From Klebsormidium nitens (Eukaryota > Streptophyta > Klebsormidiophyceae > Klebsormidiales > Klebsormidiaceae), in assembly GCA_000708835.1 (NCBI GenBank), contig DF237003.1, positions 108,524-172,523 on the forward strand: a DNA stretch of 64,000 nucleotides, given 5' to 3'. The notes beneath the pieces are model-generated. The model did no database searches, had not been told where the DNA came from, and saw only the letters and a list, made by a program, of their open reading frames with translations. The translations under genes and the position numbers were made by a program. This document shows positions 1 to 13,600 of the stretch, piece after piece (positions within the stretch are counted from its first letter, which is position 1; each line of letters opens with the position of its first letter).

Positions 1-319
1 AAGGTAGCCGGTACTCAGACTAGTACCTAGGTATTAGGTAGAAACCGGTAGGTAGGTACTAGGGAGCCTAGAGTAGGTACCTACTATGTACCGTACGGTA
101 GTTCTTCCCGTTAAATACTTTTCAATTTCCCGGTATCGAAATCGAAAACCGAGACTTGCGGCCAAACTTTGGCTGCCCGTGAGACTCTATCGCAGTCCCA
201 CGACGGTCCGGCGAAAATCCCCATGCGAAAATATTACTGTTTGGGATCTCCCGGGGGCGGCCCTGGGACGGACCCGGTACCGACCCTCGTGAATTGCGGC
301 ATTTCACGAGGATCAAATA

Positions 320-602
320 AAAGGCCTATCCTGGGCCTGGAGGTTGCCAGAGTTGCCCGCGACGTTGCGCGACTTTCCGCGATTCTACGCGACTTTACGC
401 GACTGCTCTGCGACTTCGTTCCGCGAACTTCGCGACCTTCACCGCGACTTTATAAACCTTTGAAGAACATGTTTTGAAGTAAGTTTTGTGTTGAGATGCT
501 TGCAATGCTCCGCGATGTTCCGCGACTTTCCGCGACTTTCTGCGACTTTCGTCCGCGATTTTCACCGCGACGCTGCGACCTCCGGGTCCAGGATAGGCCT
601 AA
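320..602. repeat. Inverted-repeat-bounded block of GCGACTTT short tandem repeats
   Basis: Two 24-base arms at 320-343 and 579-602 are near-perfect inverted copies (core AGGCCTATCCTGG). Between them are two runs of an imperfect 10-11 base unit based on CCGCGACTTT, at about 357-450 and 505-578. No coding frame stands out. The arrangement could be a small non-autonomous element whose interior expanded as a satellite, or a foldback. I see no clear target-site duplication. Confidence 0.6.
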
Positions 603-1423
603 TAAAGCACCGTAGGTATCTCGTGTACAAGTGCGGCACGCGGCCGCGCAATTACGATCCGACTGCTGGCACCGTCGTCGTTATATGCTTGAATTGCACA
701 TGCAATTGTAGTTGCAGCAATGGACACAGTTATGAAGAATTATTACACACCGTCCGATCATGTGACCCTTCGCGACCCCACCATTATATGTTTGATGCAT
801 GGGCCCGCGGGCCATTGATCATGTTAAGTTCCTAGCTCATATGTGCAAGACATGGTTTTTCGACTGATTGCACGTGCATGATATCTCATTTGTTTTGCGT
901 CGATTGGATCATGCAGGACAGCCATCTATAACACAAATGATCTTTCATGTATAATGTGACTCTGAATGTAGATGAAATCCGAGCCCATCTGCGAAGCGTG
1001 GCCGGCCAACGGCTATACTAGCTAGACGCTATAGCTTGCCAGCGCAACTTAATGGTTGCAGCAAATCCCATGCGCAGCGCGGGCCAGCTAGCATGATGTG
1101 TAATGCGTGGCACCATGCATAGCCGCCGTGCGGCCGCCTAACTCAGTCGGCGCACTCTCGGTACATAGGCCGTCTGCCAGCTGGGTGTACCGGCGAGACA
1201 GGCCTTGGAAGCGGTTTTCCTCGGTGAATGTGCGGCCAGTCTCCTTTGGAGGAGGTATGCCATGCCTTCGTTCCCGCAGCCCTGAAACAACACTGTAGCG
1301 TAGACGTAGAAGCTTATTGAGCACGACGGTATACGTGCGATGATAGACGACCGGACCGGACTGCAAGAAGGTTTGGGCAGACCTTGCAGGCGGCGCCAGG
1401 AGTGCAAGTCATGAAAGCATTGC
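603..1423. other. Intergenic, no gene recognised
   Basis: Only short frames without recognisable motifs. The stretch lies beyond the 3' end of the minus-strand TPR gene and probably includes its 3' UTR. The first 100 bases of the window are rich in GGTA/TACC steps. Confidence 0.5.
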
Positions 1424-4400
1424 TTAACTTCCGTCGAAATTCATCACAAGCGTTGCCATGTTCCTGATTATGGAAGCGTAGTCGTTATCCTTCACCGGTG
1501 GCCCCTTTGGACGAGAGTCAAAGATGCTCTCCGGTTTTGCACTCCCTAGATACTTCTGCAACGCTGGAGCGCTTGGAGACCGAGCACTCGGGAACTCATC
1601 CCGCCCGCTTTTGCTCCGCCCTTTCGGCAGCTGTAAGGCGTTGAGCGACCTCACTTTGCCGCGTCTGGTGCCTCTCTCATCTGAGCCGCCCCAAGTACAT
1701 GCGACGGTTTCTTGACTAACTCTCGTCACATTCCTCGAGGCTTCCCCCGAGGGTGCCGTCTTGGGCCGCCTTAGCAAATTTGATGCCCCAGACGTGATCA
1801 GCGCACGTTGTCCCTCTTGAGAATCGTTAACGGTCTGCACCGTAAGTCCCTTGGCACAGAATGATTCCCGCGACCGCGATTCCAATGCTGGCGCTGTCCC
1901 AGGCCTCGCAGGCCTCGTGTCTCCGTCCATAGCTTCCAAGCTTCCGTTCTCATCCTCTGAATCTCCTTCACCCCCCTCCGCATCATCACCCATAAACGAC
2001 GAACCCAATGACTCCAGACCGAGCGCTTCTACATCTCGCATGTGCGCCCTCCCTAGTGCCTGCTGAGACGCCTTGTCTTCCACTGGAAACAAAGCCGCTG
2101 CTTCCGCCTCCGAGTCGCGACTGGTCGGCAGCCTTCTGTTGCTTCCGGTGTCCGCCGGAACGCTCCTGCGGACTGCTGCTACCGTTGCCGGACATCCGTT
2201 CAACGGTCTTGAATGTGGCGTCGTCGCAAGGCCCCTGTGATTCGCCCATCGTTCCACCAGAAGCCCCCGTTGGCCAACCGGGTTCTTCGACCACCGCCCG
2301 GGGTAATTCCCCGGACGCGGCCCCATGGGCGCGTGCGCGCGCGTTGACTTGCGGGGCCTTCCGGAGGCTTTGCTTGAACCCCGGCGCTTCTCGTCGGCCA
2401 ACCACCGCTGAATTCGGAGGCCCCGTGGGCTGGGGGGGATCGATTCCCAGTGCCTCTTTTCCGCGTCACTCTTTTGGGGCGACCTCGAGACGGGGCCTGT
2501 GCTTGGGGGAGTGCTTCGTGACAGCTCCGCCGCCCCGTTCTGCTTGCGAGAAGTTCCATTCCGGTGCTGCTTTCCGCCGGAAGAGTCTGTTCGCTGCTTC
2601 TTCGCAAAGTCTAGCAGGCTGGCGCGCAACGTCTGCGTCATCCCGTGGCCAGGGCCCCAGCAGGAGTCTGCCACGTGGACGGCCTGGCGGTAGGACACGT
2701 GGGCGTCTTCAAGCGCGTGCAGGAACTCCTGAAGAATGTTTTGAAGACGTGTCAGCACTTTGGAATTCAGGAAGCCGAGAAGACTTAGGGAGCATGCGAG
2801 CTTTTCAGATCGAGAACGTTTAGGAAAAGAAAAACGACGAAAGGGAACGTACACTTGGCAGCTGTCATTCACGAGTTGGCTTCCATTTTCGCATCGCTAG
2901 TTGGACATCTAAGACAACCTCCCCTCAAACTCTTTGCATACGTGATTTCCGCTCCCATGTGTTTCTGAGAAAGAAATGCCCGCTTTTGTACGGAAAATGC
3001 AAGAAGCCGTGGGACGAACAAGAGAGGCCACCGAAGAGAACACCTCTTACCGAGTCTATCGTGATCGAAACGTCGCGAGGGCGGACGTGCCTTGCACCCC
3101 GCTTACAAGGATTTTACATCTACGTGAATCTTGCGCACACGCAAAGATCGGTTTTCTTCTTCAAGCAAGCGTCCTAACCTGCTGCACAGCCAGGCTGTGA
3201 TACGCCACCGCCAGCACCCCCGCCCGCCCCTGCGAAGTGCGCCTCTCTCCGCTGACGTCATCGCGCACACGGCCGCTGACGTCAGCAGCTTCTGCCGCCG
3301 CTCCAACCGCGCCTTCCTCTTCTGACGGCCCTGCTGGGGCGTTCGAAGGGGTGTCGTATGCGGGGCTTTTTGAGCCGTCTGATGACGAATTTCCGTGTGA
3401 AGCGTCTTGGCCATTCGATGAGGGGTGTTGTGTAGTCACGGCCGGAGTGCTTCGTGCGTTCGTAACGAGCGCGGCGCAGTCGACCGTCAAGAGGCGGATA
3501 GCACGCTGTGCGTGCTCGAGCGCCTTCCTGAGAAGAGAAGACGCGAAGATCTGGTACTTATGTCGACATGCTCTGTCTCTTGTTTCCTCATACAAATCAT
3601 TGGCGAGAGCGGGAGGAGATGGGGCCGACACAAGAACAGAAGCAGACCAAGCGTTGTTGGGTTGCACGCTTTCAATCTGACACTTCGAAAAGAGCTTCTG
3701 AAAGCGCTCCGAACCGTCTCTTTCTGGCAGACCCCGTCAGACTTATCCATTTCCTCTCGAGGCAGCCCGTTGGGTTTCAAGTGCATCCGAGCCAGAACCT
3801 CAAGAAGAGACACACGTTGCAAAAAGTGCCATGACCAGGAACCAGAAACGGTCGACAGAAATATTTGGGTAAACGAATTAATGGAAGCAGTAAGGAAGAG
3901 CCGAAGTGAGCAAAGAACGGTCGATGACTCACTCATGGCGCCCCAATGAGCTGAGCACTGCACAGATGTTGAGGAGGGTTCCTGCCGGGTTGCCCATACT
4001 GCCCGGTACGCTTTCAATGGCCAGCGCTTTCTCCAGGTATTGAAGCGCCCGGTAGGGATCCCCGGTCTTCTGGTAGAAGCAGCCAAAGTTGCTGACGGTT
4101 ACCCCCAGTAGCTTGGCCTGGGAGGCCGCCCGCTCGGGGGGGGCTGCCTGCGAAAGGAAGAGAGGCTTCTCCGTAACGAAAAGAAAGACGAATCGCTCAA
4201 TTGTCCTAGATGCAGGGGTCCTGCAGGTATTGAGTTTCTTTGTAGTCTCGGCCTCGGAATTTGAAACTGGCTGATGTGCGACTTCTGTCTTATTTGCCTG
4301 CTTGCTAGAGGACCGATCTGGAGTCGTATAGTTGTCACTGCAGAAAGCACTAGAAACTAGTTTTTGCAGGTCTGGCAGTTGCCATGCTTACGCCCCTTAA

Positions 4401-5693
4401 GTTTACTTGGCCCCTAATGGCACTCAAAACTCAAATACGAGCCTTTCTGGTTGTAGTTTCACTAGAAGCAGTCACGAACTTCAATGCAAAAGTAACTCCA
4501 TTCTTACATACTGCAACCACAACTTCAACTAAGTTTCTCACAAAGTCTACTCTAGAGCTTCTTCCAATTGACGTGAACCTGCCACTTCAAGTGTCCAGCA
4601 ATCGCGTATGATTTACATCTTTGACAATCCAATATCTTGAGCGCCATTTCTCAGGTTGTCACAGCACCTGGAGAAAGGAAAGAGGAAAATGAAGGAGACG
4701 TGTAAGTTGCCGTCTCTCTGGCAGGTCAATGAGATACTAGAGTGCCCGAGCCCCACCTGCTGAGATAGCAGCTCCGCTTTCGTCAGCAGTGCATGCGCTG
4801 TCTGGAACTGGCCCTCCTCTGTGAGGCGCATCGCCACCCCGTTGTATTTGAGGGCCAGGGCTTCGAACGCCTTGGCCACCTGAAATAGACGTGAGCAAAC
4901 GGTGTCCTGAACTGAGCACGGACACCAGATATTGTTTGAGAAGGCACAAAACGGTGAGTTCGCATTGAGTGGGGTTTCTCGTGCGCAGAGTACATAGCTG
5001 GACTTCTTTGGTCCAGATGTAAGTGCTGGCTGCGAGCTTATGTATCAACGCGCGTGCAGCTACATGGTCCTTGTGGGAAAGAAGAGGACTAATCAAGGCA
5101 GCAGGTAAGTGGATATGCAACATTTTGATTATCTGCACATGTGTCACCCTCCTGAAACCTGTAAGTAGGCGCACTGGCCAATACGATGCTTGTGTCCCAT
5201 GCTGAGTGCGTCACGCAGCCCCCAAGCTCAAAAAACAGCCTCTGATTGTGCTCCTTAGTTACCTGGCTGCAGATCATCACATGGATAATGCACTAGCTAT
5301 TACGAGCAGTGACAGCGAGCTTGTGTCCAGACTGCATTCCCAATGATGTGGTGCACTCTCTGAGAGCTGCAAGGATTATGGCCCCTCAGCAACATAGTAC
5401 TTATGCTTGAAGGGTAGGTGCATTGGGTGGACGAAAGCAAGGGCGGAAGTCCAGGACCTAGACCATTGATAGCAGGTTCTTTCACTCCTCATTCTCTCTC
5501 ATAGGACTGAAGAATTCTAGCAGATGACTGTGAACAGGCAAGGCCGGCAGCTACGTACCAAAAGATGCTCTCTTCCAAGCTTGGCACATTTGCCAACGAC
5601 ATCCTGCTCCATTCGCGCCAGCAGTTGTAGCCCGCTCTCATCTGTACTCATTGTCTTTGATCCAGCGGGCCCAGCTTTTCCAGAGGCCGCCAT
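1424..5693 (-). CDS. Tetratricopeptide-repeat protein with long disordered C-terminal half
   Basis: Five-exon model, complement of 5559-5693, 4757-4879, 3933-4147, 3179-3527 and 1424-2728. All phases agree, giving about 708 residues. The start is the ATG at 5693 (MAASGKAGPAG). Exons 2-4 encode helix-turn-helix TPR units: residues 46-86 (LKYNGVAMRLTEEGQFQTA), 87-158 (SNFGCFYQKTGDPYRALQYL, then NPAGTLLNICAVLSSLGRHE) and 158-274 (ALEHAQRAIRLL to AVAYHSLAVQQ). A last unit opens exon 5 (YRQAVHVADSCWGPGHG). This order matches a widespread protist and algal family of TPR_12-type scaffolds that bind partner proteins. The remaining 400 residues are Ser/Pro/Arg/Gly-rich, probably disordered, with two RPxTAP-like motifs. 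No enzyme domain is visible. The partner and location are unknown. Confidence 0.75.
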
Positions 5694-7677
5694 TGCTCTT
5701 GATATCTGGATCTGAGGTCTTTGCTGTAGCTCGTTCTCTCGTTATGTTTCCATCGACAAGATGATCTGCTGCTGGTCTCTTTATCCAGGGATCAACACCA
5801 CTCTGCTGCATGGAATGTCTGCTTCTTCTGCGTTCAGACTGATCGGTCAATGCATGTGTTGAAATCCAGTTTCGGAATCGGCATCTATGGATCCTCCATC
5901 CCTCACAAGCTCCCATATGCTTCTTTGGTGTACGAGTATATGTGTAGACCTTCACAGAAATTGGGACGACAGCCTGCAGCACATTGACGCAATGGGGCGT
6001 CAAACAACAAATTGTCGCACTTCTGTATTGAATTGACCTCTGGTGACGTCCATATCTACGTCCATATCTATCAAGAAATGGACAAGAGACCCATCTAATA
6101 ATTTATATCGAAGTCTGGCATTGGAATGGCACCAGTACCAGCAGTCCCTTGCAGATTTTAGGGTTCTCAAGGAGAACTGTTAACGGACTTGACACTGCAT
6201 ATATGGATAATGATTGTACGAAGCTGGTGCTGAATCTTGAGCGTTAAGATTTTTACAAGCGCGGTGCCTCGCATAAGCGCCTAGCTTCTTGGCTATCATG
6301 GTACGTACCTCATAGTTGGACCAGACATCAGCTCGTACCCTTGCACCCCATACAGGCACCAGCCGTCCGATACGAGTAGAGGCTATGAGCATCTAGGGGC
6401 CGTCCATAGAGATGTACCCTTCGATTGTAAGATTCGGACCGGCTCAATGTCCTGCTTATACGGTACCTGGATACCGGCCAGCTTGACCAGGTTCCAGAAT
6501 CCCATTCCGATCGATGTAGTGAACAGTAACAGGCAGTGAACAGTAACGGAGACGGGTAGGGTTAGTTAGGGGGTTAGGGTGGGTACGGGTGCGGAGCGGG
6601 TGTTTCTTTAGGTTAGGGTTTTTAGTAACCCCAAAATGCTTACTGTTCACTGGGCTTGCTGTTCACTAAGCTAGAATCCCTAGGCGCTGAGTAATGAATA
6701 CGGTATTGTAGGCACGTAGGCAGTGGCTACCGGTACCAATTTCAACTGTGCCGTACGAACACCTCGGCCAGGGCCCAGGATATGCCAAAAAGTACCCGTT
6801 TCGCCAGGGAGGAGCCGATTGTGAACATCGATGGACTCGAGCGAAGGAAAATAACCGTCGATCTGCTCGGTTGGAAAGTACGGTCGTCAAAATGGAAAGT
6901 TGCAGTGTGATCTGGAGACCGGACTGGTGTACCTCTTCAAGGGCCACCATGGCATGCATACCGGTATGGTGCGGTACCGCATTTGCTCGGCCTGGCCGAC
7001 GAGGTCGATCGGTCATGCAATGCATTGCGCCATCCCCGGTTGCGGTTCCTCGGTCCTCAGTTGATACAAGAGCTTCGTTGTGCAAAGCAAAATACCGGTC
7101 GGTTGGTACGTGTACCGATCAAGACCCACGTGAGCAGGTACCTATCGTCAAGGCTCCGGTACGTACGGGTCCATGTACAGTTGGCGGCCGTAGTACAGAA
7201 CGTGGGTTTAGCTTGACTCGCATCATCAAAAAGACAAATTCTCTGGATAATCATACGGCCGATGCTCGAACACCGTCGTAGATACGGCGATGGTTCTCAT
7301 CGGACCGATCAGACTTGGAGAGGGGCCACAAAGAGACGGGTTATCACTGTCATGGTTATCGGCATCATTTTCTGCGCCAACAACCACGTGCGCGAGGTAG
7401 AAACCTCGCGCATCGAGATTGCAAGCAGGGAAGCTAGGCAGGCTTGCATTTGGCAAGACCACTGCACTCGTGTTGAGGGCAAGGGGTGGAGAGGAGAAAG
7501 GGAAGCCATGGCTTCCACTTCTCCTCAAAAACTTGGCCATCCTGGCCATTCCCCATTCTCTTCTTCCATTTCAGGACCTTCCCCAGCCCCCAAAAGTCTT
7601 CTTCCGTCCCCCCAAACCTCTTTCAAGAAGCTTTGGGCTGCTTTCAGCTGGTTTGTGTGGTTTCGAGGCTTCTCGCC
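5694..7677. other. Divergent intergenic region between the TPR gene and NOC4
   Basis: About 2 kb separates two genes that are transcribed away from each other, so both promoters should lie here. No protein-coding frame looks real. The middle holds a small inverted-repeat element (6504-6672), followed by a stretch rich in GGTACCG-like words (about 6700-7260). I do not see a convincing TATA box. Confidence 0.5.
6504..6672. mobile_element. Small non-autonomous element (MITE-like) with GGTTAGGG-like core
   Basis: Inverted arms at 6517-6547 and 6639-6668 both contain two TAGTGAACAG-like blocks. The 8-base word AGAATCCC flanks the unit at 6496-6503 and 6673-6680 and is a possible target-site duplication, although the arms start 13 and 4 bases inside it. 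The core (about 6552-6620) reads GGTTAGGG-like on the plus strand and includes GGGTGCGGAGCGGG. That core is shared in either orientation with the elements at 14095, 17993 and 63763. No transposase frame is present. Confidence 0.6.
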
Positions 7678-10600
7678 ATGGTGGCCCATGTTGTGGATGA
7701 CCCAGGGGTCACAGCCAGGCTAGGGACCGAACTTCTTACCTCCAGGGCTAATGCCAACCATGCTGTGGCTCTGCTTGCAACTCTGGCTGCCTCAACTAAA
7801 GAGACAGTCCTCTGCGAGGCAGCCCGCTCGCTCCAGGTCTTCTTCCTATCATGCATTGGCGAGAAAGAAACTGCTACCCAAGAGGATGATGCTGATGGGC
7901 TCTTTGCAAGATGGCTGAAGCTTCGCTACAAGGCCTTCGTGAAGTCCCTGCGGGGGCTTCTGGAGAAGGATACCATACCACTGGCAGCTCAGGCAAGTTC
8001 TTTGACCAGGACTTTCCGTCTCCCCTCTCCAACCACCACATCAAGTAGTAGTCTGGATGCAGGAAGCAGACCATGTGGTGTTGGATTCCTCTTGTTCCAC
8101 CATGCACAGATCCCTACATGATGGGAATGGTTGATAATGCACTTTAGCGAGTGGTTGCAAGTTGCTGAAGATTTCAAGAAGTGCTCTAGCGGTTGGTAAT
8201 ATTGAAGGATGTCTCTGTGGGGGAGCGCAGCATAATGATTAGGACCCGGGTGGCTCATCGCTAGGTAATGTTCTGTTGGACACCGGGATAGGAGTGCAAG
8301 TGTTCTGCAGGTCTGTTGCTGCACTTCAAGCTCCCTGATTGCTGGTTTTATGGTCGAGAAAGAGGATGGATTTTGCACCTGATGCTGCATGGATTGCAGA
8401 AACGAATCAGAAAAAAGACTCTGATTCTTTTCGATGTTCGAGCGTAAGAGTTTGCGGAGTAGTCACAATTGGGGACAGGATGTTCAAGAATTGTTTGTTT
8501 AGAGCAGCTGTTGTGAGTGCCTGTTGCTCGCGGTCTCCACCAATTAATGCATGCAGAGAATATGTAGCACTAGCCTCATTCTTGCATTACCACAAGGGAG
8601 AGTGTGTTCCAAGACAACAATCCATTCTGTGCCATCTTGTACTTTCTACCCGAAGAAGCCTGTTACAAGCAGATACTATAATATAGGAGCAATGCAGACC
8701 CACGCTGCTAGTGGAGGAGGCACTTCCTGTCTGTTTCTTGCTTGAATCCCTTCTTCCACAACCTAAGTCTCTTGTTTGGGTTCATGTCGGCATTGCCTTC
8801 CACCTGTGAAGGCACTGCCTTCATACAAGGTTTTGATCAGAGCAGGGTCCATTTGTAACACCGCACTTCTTACCATTGCAGAAGGCTGCACTGGATGCCC
8901 TTTTGGAGCTTGCCAGGGCCGAGAAAGGACACGGCTTGAACAACGACCTCTTCATGGAAGTTGTGACATCTTTGGTGAGGGTGACAATCCGCTTCTCTCA
9001 ACCATGGAATAACCTGATTGCTTTCCAGGGTTTGTTGAGTGCCAATCCCCTTTCTTGCTTGCTGGCCTTGTTCAATTTCCAATGATTGAGCTTGAGTACA
9101 TAAAGCGTAGCTGCTTTTGGCCTTGCAAGTTTCGCCTTCCTTTGCTGACGTCTCTAAGTCCATTTGCAGATCTCCACTGCTGGCACTGCTGACATCCTCG
9201 CAGTCACCATCAAGAGCTATGCACAGTACGCTGACATCAGGTAAGAAAAGCAGCAATCTCCCTCGCTACATCCTTGATTGGTCAGCTCTCAGGCATGCAT
9301 TTCTTTGTCCAACTTGTGTGGCTAGCTTGTCCAAAGATGCATGCAGCCAGAGCATTTTGTTGCTTGCAGAAGCTCTGCATGACTCTGGTGAACAGGGTTT
9401 TTTGTAGGCTTGTTCCTTCATCTAGCGGCATCTCTGGTTAGCAACATGTTGTTTCTTCAAGAAGACAAAGTCTGTATGCATAGTGTAGAAGAAGTTTTCA
9501 TCTTCTCAATAGAGGTTGTTTTTGCTGCAGGTACTTCCTGTACAGCAACATCCAGAAGCTCGCGGATCGCCACCACACCCATATTGCTGGTCAGTCCCCA
9601 AGTGGAGCAACATCCTTCATGAATGCATTCTCTGGTGGACTGTCTTGTTAATGTGGTTTCTGCATGACGTGCAAGCAATGTCGGAGCTCTCTTGAGCATG
9701 GGTCTAAATGTAAGCGTCTATTTTGAGCAGCATTTGACCTCCCTTGGTTGCTTTTGCAGGGCCAAAAGGGAATGCGGCAGAAGAGGAAGCCAAGACGATC
9801 AGGTACGAAGATTCTTTGAATCACGTAATTTCAAGAACAATCTACGCTATTCTAGAACCGAAATTGATATCCATCTGCTTAACTTCTATGCAGTCGGTTG
9901 CAAATCCTGTGAGGAACTTTCCTGTGAGCTTGGCTGTAGGTGTCTGATCGTGTTTTTCATGGGTTTTCCCCTCAACATTATGCTGACAGACTGCCCCCTA
10001 CCTTTGCTGTCCAGCCTGCACCGCTTTGCCCGTCATGCGACCACCCTCCTCTTTGGCATCGCATCGGAGCTCAAGACTCTGGACAACGAGACAGCTATGC
10101 AGGCCTGGGCCCCAGCGGAAGGTAAGAGTCCAGCTTGTGTTGGACAAGTCAGAAATGCTTTGTTGATGCTGCAGAGGCCCTGGGATTTGCAGCTTCCAAT
10201 CACTTTGTTGGACTGGAAATGACCCTGGGTTCAAATGGATCCATCATTGTTTTCTTAAGAGGAACAGGGTACCTTCTGGAGGTCTCTTATCAGGCCTGAC
10301 TGCTATAAATAGTCCTTACAGAGGAAGGAGGTCATCGAGAAGTCAATTCGCGACGATTTTCAAGGGCCTGAGCAGCCGTCTTTTTGTTCTGTCTGTGTTC
10401 TTTGTGTCAGATGTCTCGCAGCATCCAACCTCTTTCAGGAGTTACAGGCTTGTGTTGTATACTTGATCAGTCTGCCTGCAATCCATGTCTAAACCTTACT
10501 GCTTGTCAATCCTTTCTTTCCGCCTGCCAAATGTTGCCTTGTCTCCTTCCTGCAGTTGGCCCCTCTGCCCCTGCTGCTCCCCGGTGGACTGACCCCAAGA

Positions 10601-13600
10601 AGCGCAAGCGCGTGGCGGCCGACTGTTGGCTCGCCATGCTCAAGCTGCCCCTGCCGGTCGATGCGTACAAGAAGGTACGGCTTTCCCCCCCAGTCTATCA
10701 CTATCTTAACGTGTGGGCCTACTTTCCTGAATTCCTTCGAGTTCTCAGATCCAGCTCTGCATTGCAGTTCTCAAGAGGAGAGTTGAAGGGTGAAGAAGGA
10801 AAAAGCGTTTTAGTTGGCGCAAGCTTCATGCGTGGAGGGGCTGCTTCTGGCCTCTTCTTCCAAAGCGCAACTTTCCTGCAGCCACACCCTTCAAATCAGC
10901 TTCTTCCAAAACACTTCAGACCTCCGAAGCGAGGGTTGAAACTCCAGGCACCTCAAGTGGTCTCCAAAAGCATGCTGACTGAATAACCTCCCTCGCTCGT
11001 ATGGGTTTGGAAGGCTTCAACCACTAGTATTCGATGTAAAATATTGGCTTGGAAGTGCAAATCTGTTAATACCCTTTGCAAGCCTATGACTTTTACAACC
11101 AATGTTGTAGATGTTCTTGTTCTCACCGCTTCATATGGTCTGATTCTGCAGGTCCTGGTGAAGCTGCGCGGCACCATCCTTCCGCTCATGCCCAACCCCG
11201 TCCTGCTGAGTGACTTCCTGACCGACTCCTACAACCTGGGCGGCGTGGTCAGCGTGATGTCACTCGACGGCCTGTACACGCTCATCACGCAGCACGGCCT
11301 GGAGTACCCCGACTTCTACAACAAGCTGTATGCGCTGCTCGAGCCGTCAATCTTTGTGGCAAAGTACCGCGCGCGCTTCTTTGAGGTGGGGCGGTTTTCT
11401 TTGGTATTTGTGATCGCGTTTGTATGTTTGCTCATTACGTTCGTATGCCACTATGTGGCCCAGACAGTACTACCGACAGCTTTTAAGTCCCGGATTGAAA
11501 TGTTTTCGGGATTGGTCTGTTCCAAGATGAAACCTCATCTGTGGCTGCTTCCGTGGTTGAGGGAGCGCTTAGGGTTGTATCTTGTGTTCTGCACAATCAG
11601 AACCTTTGAGAGATGCTTCCTTTGCACTGAGCCTGCCTTGGAAGATTTTGTTGCACCTGCTCATTTTTAAGGGCGCAAACCTTTAAAAAGTCTAGATCGA
11701 TTTTGGAGGCAACCAGGTTTTGAAACCTCTCCCCACCTCACCTGCAGCTAGTGGACTTGTGCCTGCGCTCCCCCCTCCTCCCAGCCTACCTCGCAGCTGC
11801 CTTTGCCAAGCGCATGTCCCGCCTCGCGCTCTCTGCCCCCCCCGCCGGGTGCGCCCTGGTCATTGCGTTCGTGCACAACCTACTCAGGAGGCACCCGTCA
11901 ATTAACGTCCTGGTGCACAGAGCTCCTGGAGGGGAGGAGCGTGAGGCAGACGGGGAAGATCCCTTCCTGCCAGAGGAAAAGGACACGGCCAAGTGCAACG
12001 CTCTGAGTGAGTCCCTCTGAATGTTGGTCCTTAGTTTCGAGCTGGATCTCTTAGGATTGAAAGTTTCTGGACTGCTCGGAAGGTTGAGAAGCGTAGGTGA
12101 GGGCTCCAATGCAGCGTCAATGCATGAATGTGTCAAAGGCAGCGTTGGCTGAGTTTGGGGTTCTACAGGAGTAAAGAATTTGTCGATCTAGCCATACGTA
12201 TCATAGTGGATGTAGTGCCGAGCAGGTTCTGCACAAGGATTTCAATCGATGCTCACTTTGGATACATCCTGCCTATTGTTGTGAAAATGCTGCGTTGCCA
12301 GTCTTTTCTGCTTTTGCCGAACCTGTCAGGTGCTGATGTCTGCCTTTATCGACCTGCTACTTTCTCCTTTACAGAGAGCTCGCTATGGGAGATAGAAACT
12401 TTGCGGCACCACTACTGCCCGTCCGTTTCTAGGTAAGACAGAACCCCATGCTAGACCACTCTAGCTTTTGAAACATTTTGAGATAGTGGCCGATTGTTCA
12501 TTGTAATGTGATGTTGCCAGGCTTTCTGCTTGAAATCCGACCAAGTTTACTGTTGGCAAAATCAGTTTACAGCAATTTTTTTCCTGCGAACCCTTGACCA
12601 AGCAAACTCTTTCAGCGACATTGATTCGTCCGCACGGGTGTGAGCAAGGGTTAGAGCCGTCCATCAAAACCCTCCAAAACTTTTGTGTTGAAAGTTGACA
12701 AAAATCTCCCTGAGCACGGTGTCCAGCTCTTGTCACACTCAAAGCTGTGGCTTCCTGTCCCGCAGGTTCGTAGCTTCCCTAGAGAAGGACCTGACGGTAC
12801 GGCAGAAAACAGCGGAAGTCAGCATCGCAGATTTCAGCAGTGGGTCGTACTCCACATTACTACAAGAGGAGGTGAGGACGCAAGATAACCATGAGGCTCC
12901 TTGCAGACACGTCTGACATATGGCACTTTCCATTGGTTTGAATTCTTCTGCTCCGTCGTTGTATCTATCATTCTGGAGCCTGACCCCTCTGTGACTGCTT
13001 TGGAAGGGCTCTGCAAGAGAACAATTATTTAGCCTGCATCAGATGACGTCTAATCTTCCTTGCTGGTTTGCAGGCCGGTCGGCGCCTCAAGAAGGTGTCC
13101 CTCGCTTTCTACTCCTCCACCCCAGACGCTCTGTTCGCCTCTTCAAGCCCCGACGCGGCAGGCGATGCTGACATCAGCGGAGAATTCAAGGGCTGGGCGT
13201 TCAAGAAGCAGCGGGGCGAGGGCAAGAACGCCGGCGACTTGGCGTTTGTGGGAGAGGAAAACGACTCCGACGACCCGGATGACGATGATGACGACGAGGA
13301 GGACGATGATGACGTAAGTGGGGGTTGGAGACGTGCGAGAGCTGTTACTTTTCGGTTGCAACTTGTTGCGTCTGGGAGAGAGCTCGTCATTTCACCCCGT
13401 CGAACAACGAGGGATATTGTTTGAGGGAAAAAAGAGTCTTCGTCCCTGAGGCTGATTGTACTTCGCTCAAACCTGCTGCAAAGATGTAGCGTGTTTGTAG
13501 ATATGCTTTTCCAAAGCCCGGCCGTCCACCCATTGCTCTTGGTATGTGCGGGCAAACCTTCCTAGTTCTACTCGTCAAGCACGCTGGAAATGGAGGGCGA

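Noticed and set aside
2008-2823. 271-codon plus-strand open frame
   Set aside because: It is the mirror of the large last exon of the minus-strand TPR gene. The GC- and Ser/Pro-rich coding sequence leaves the other strand open by composition.
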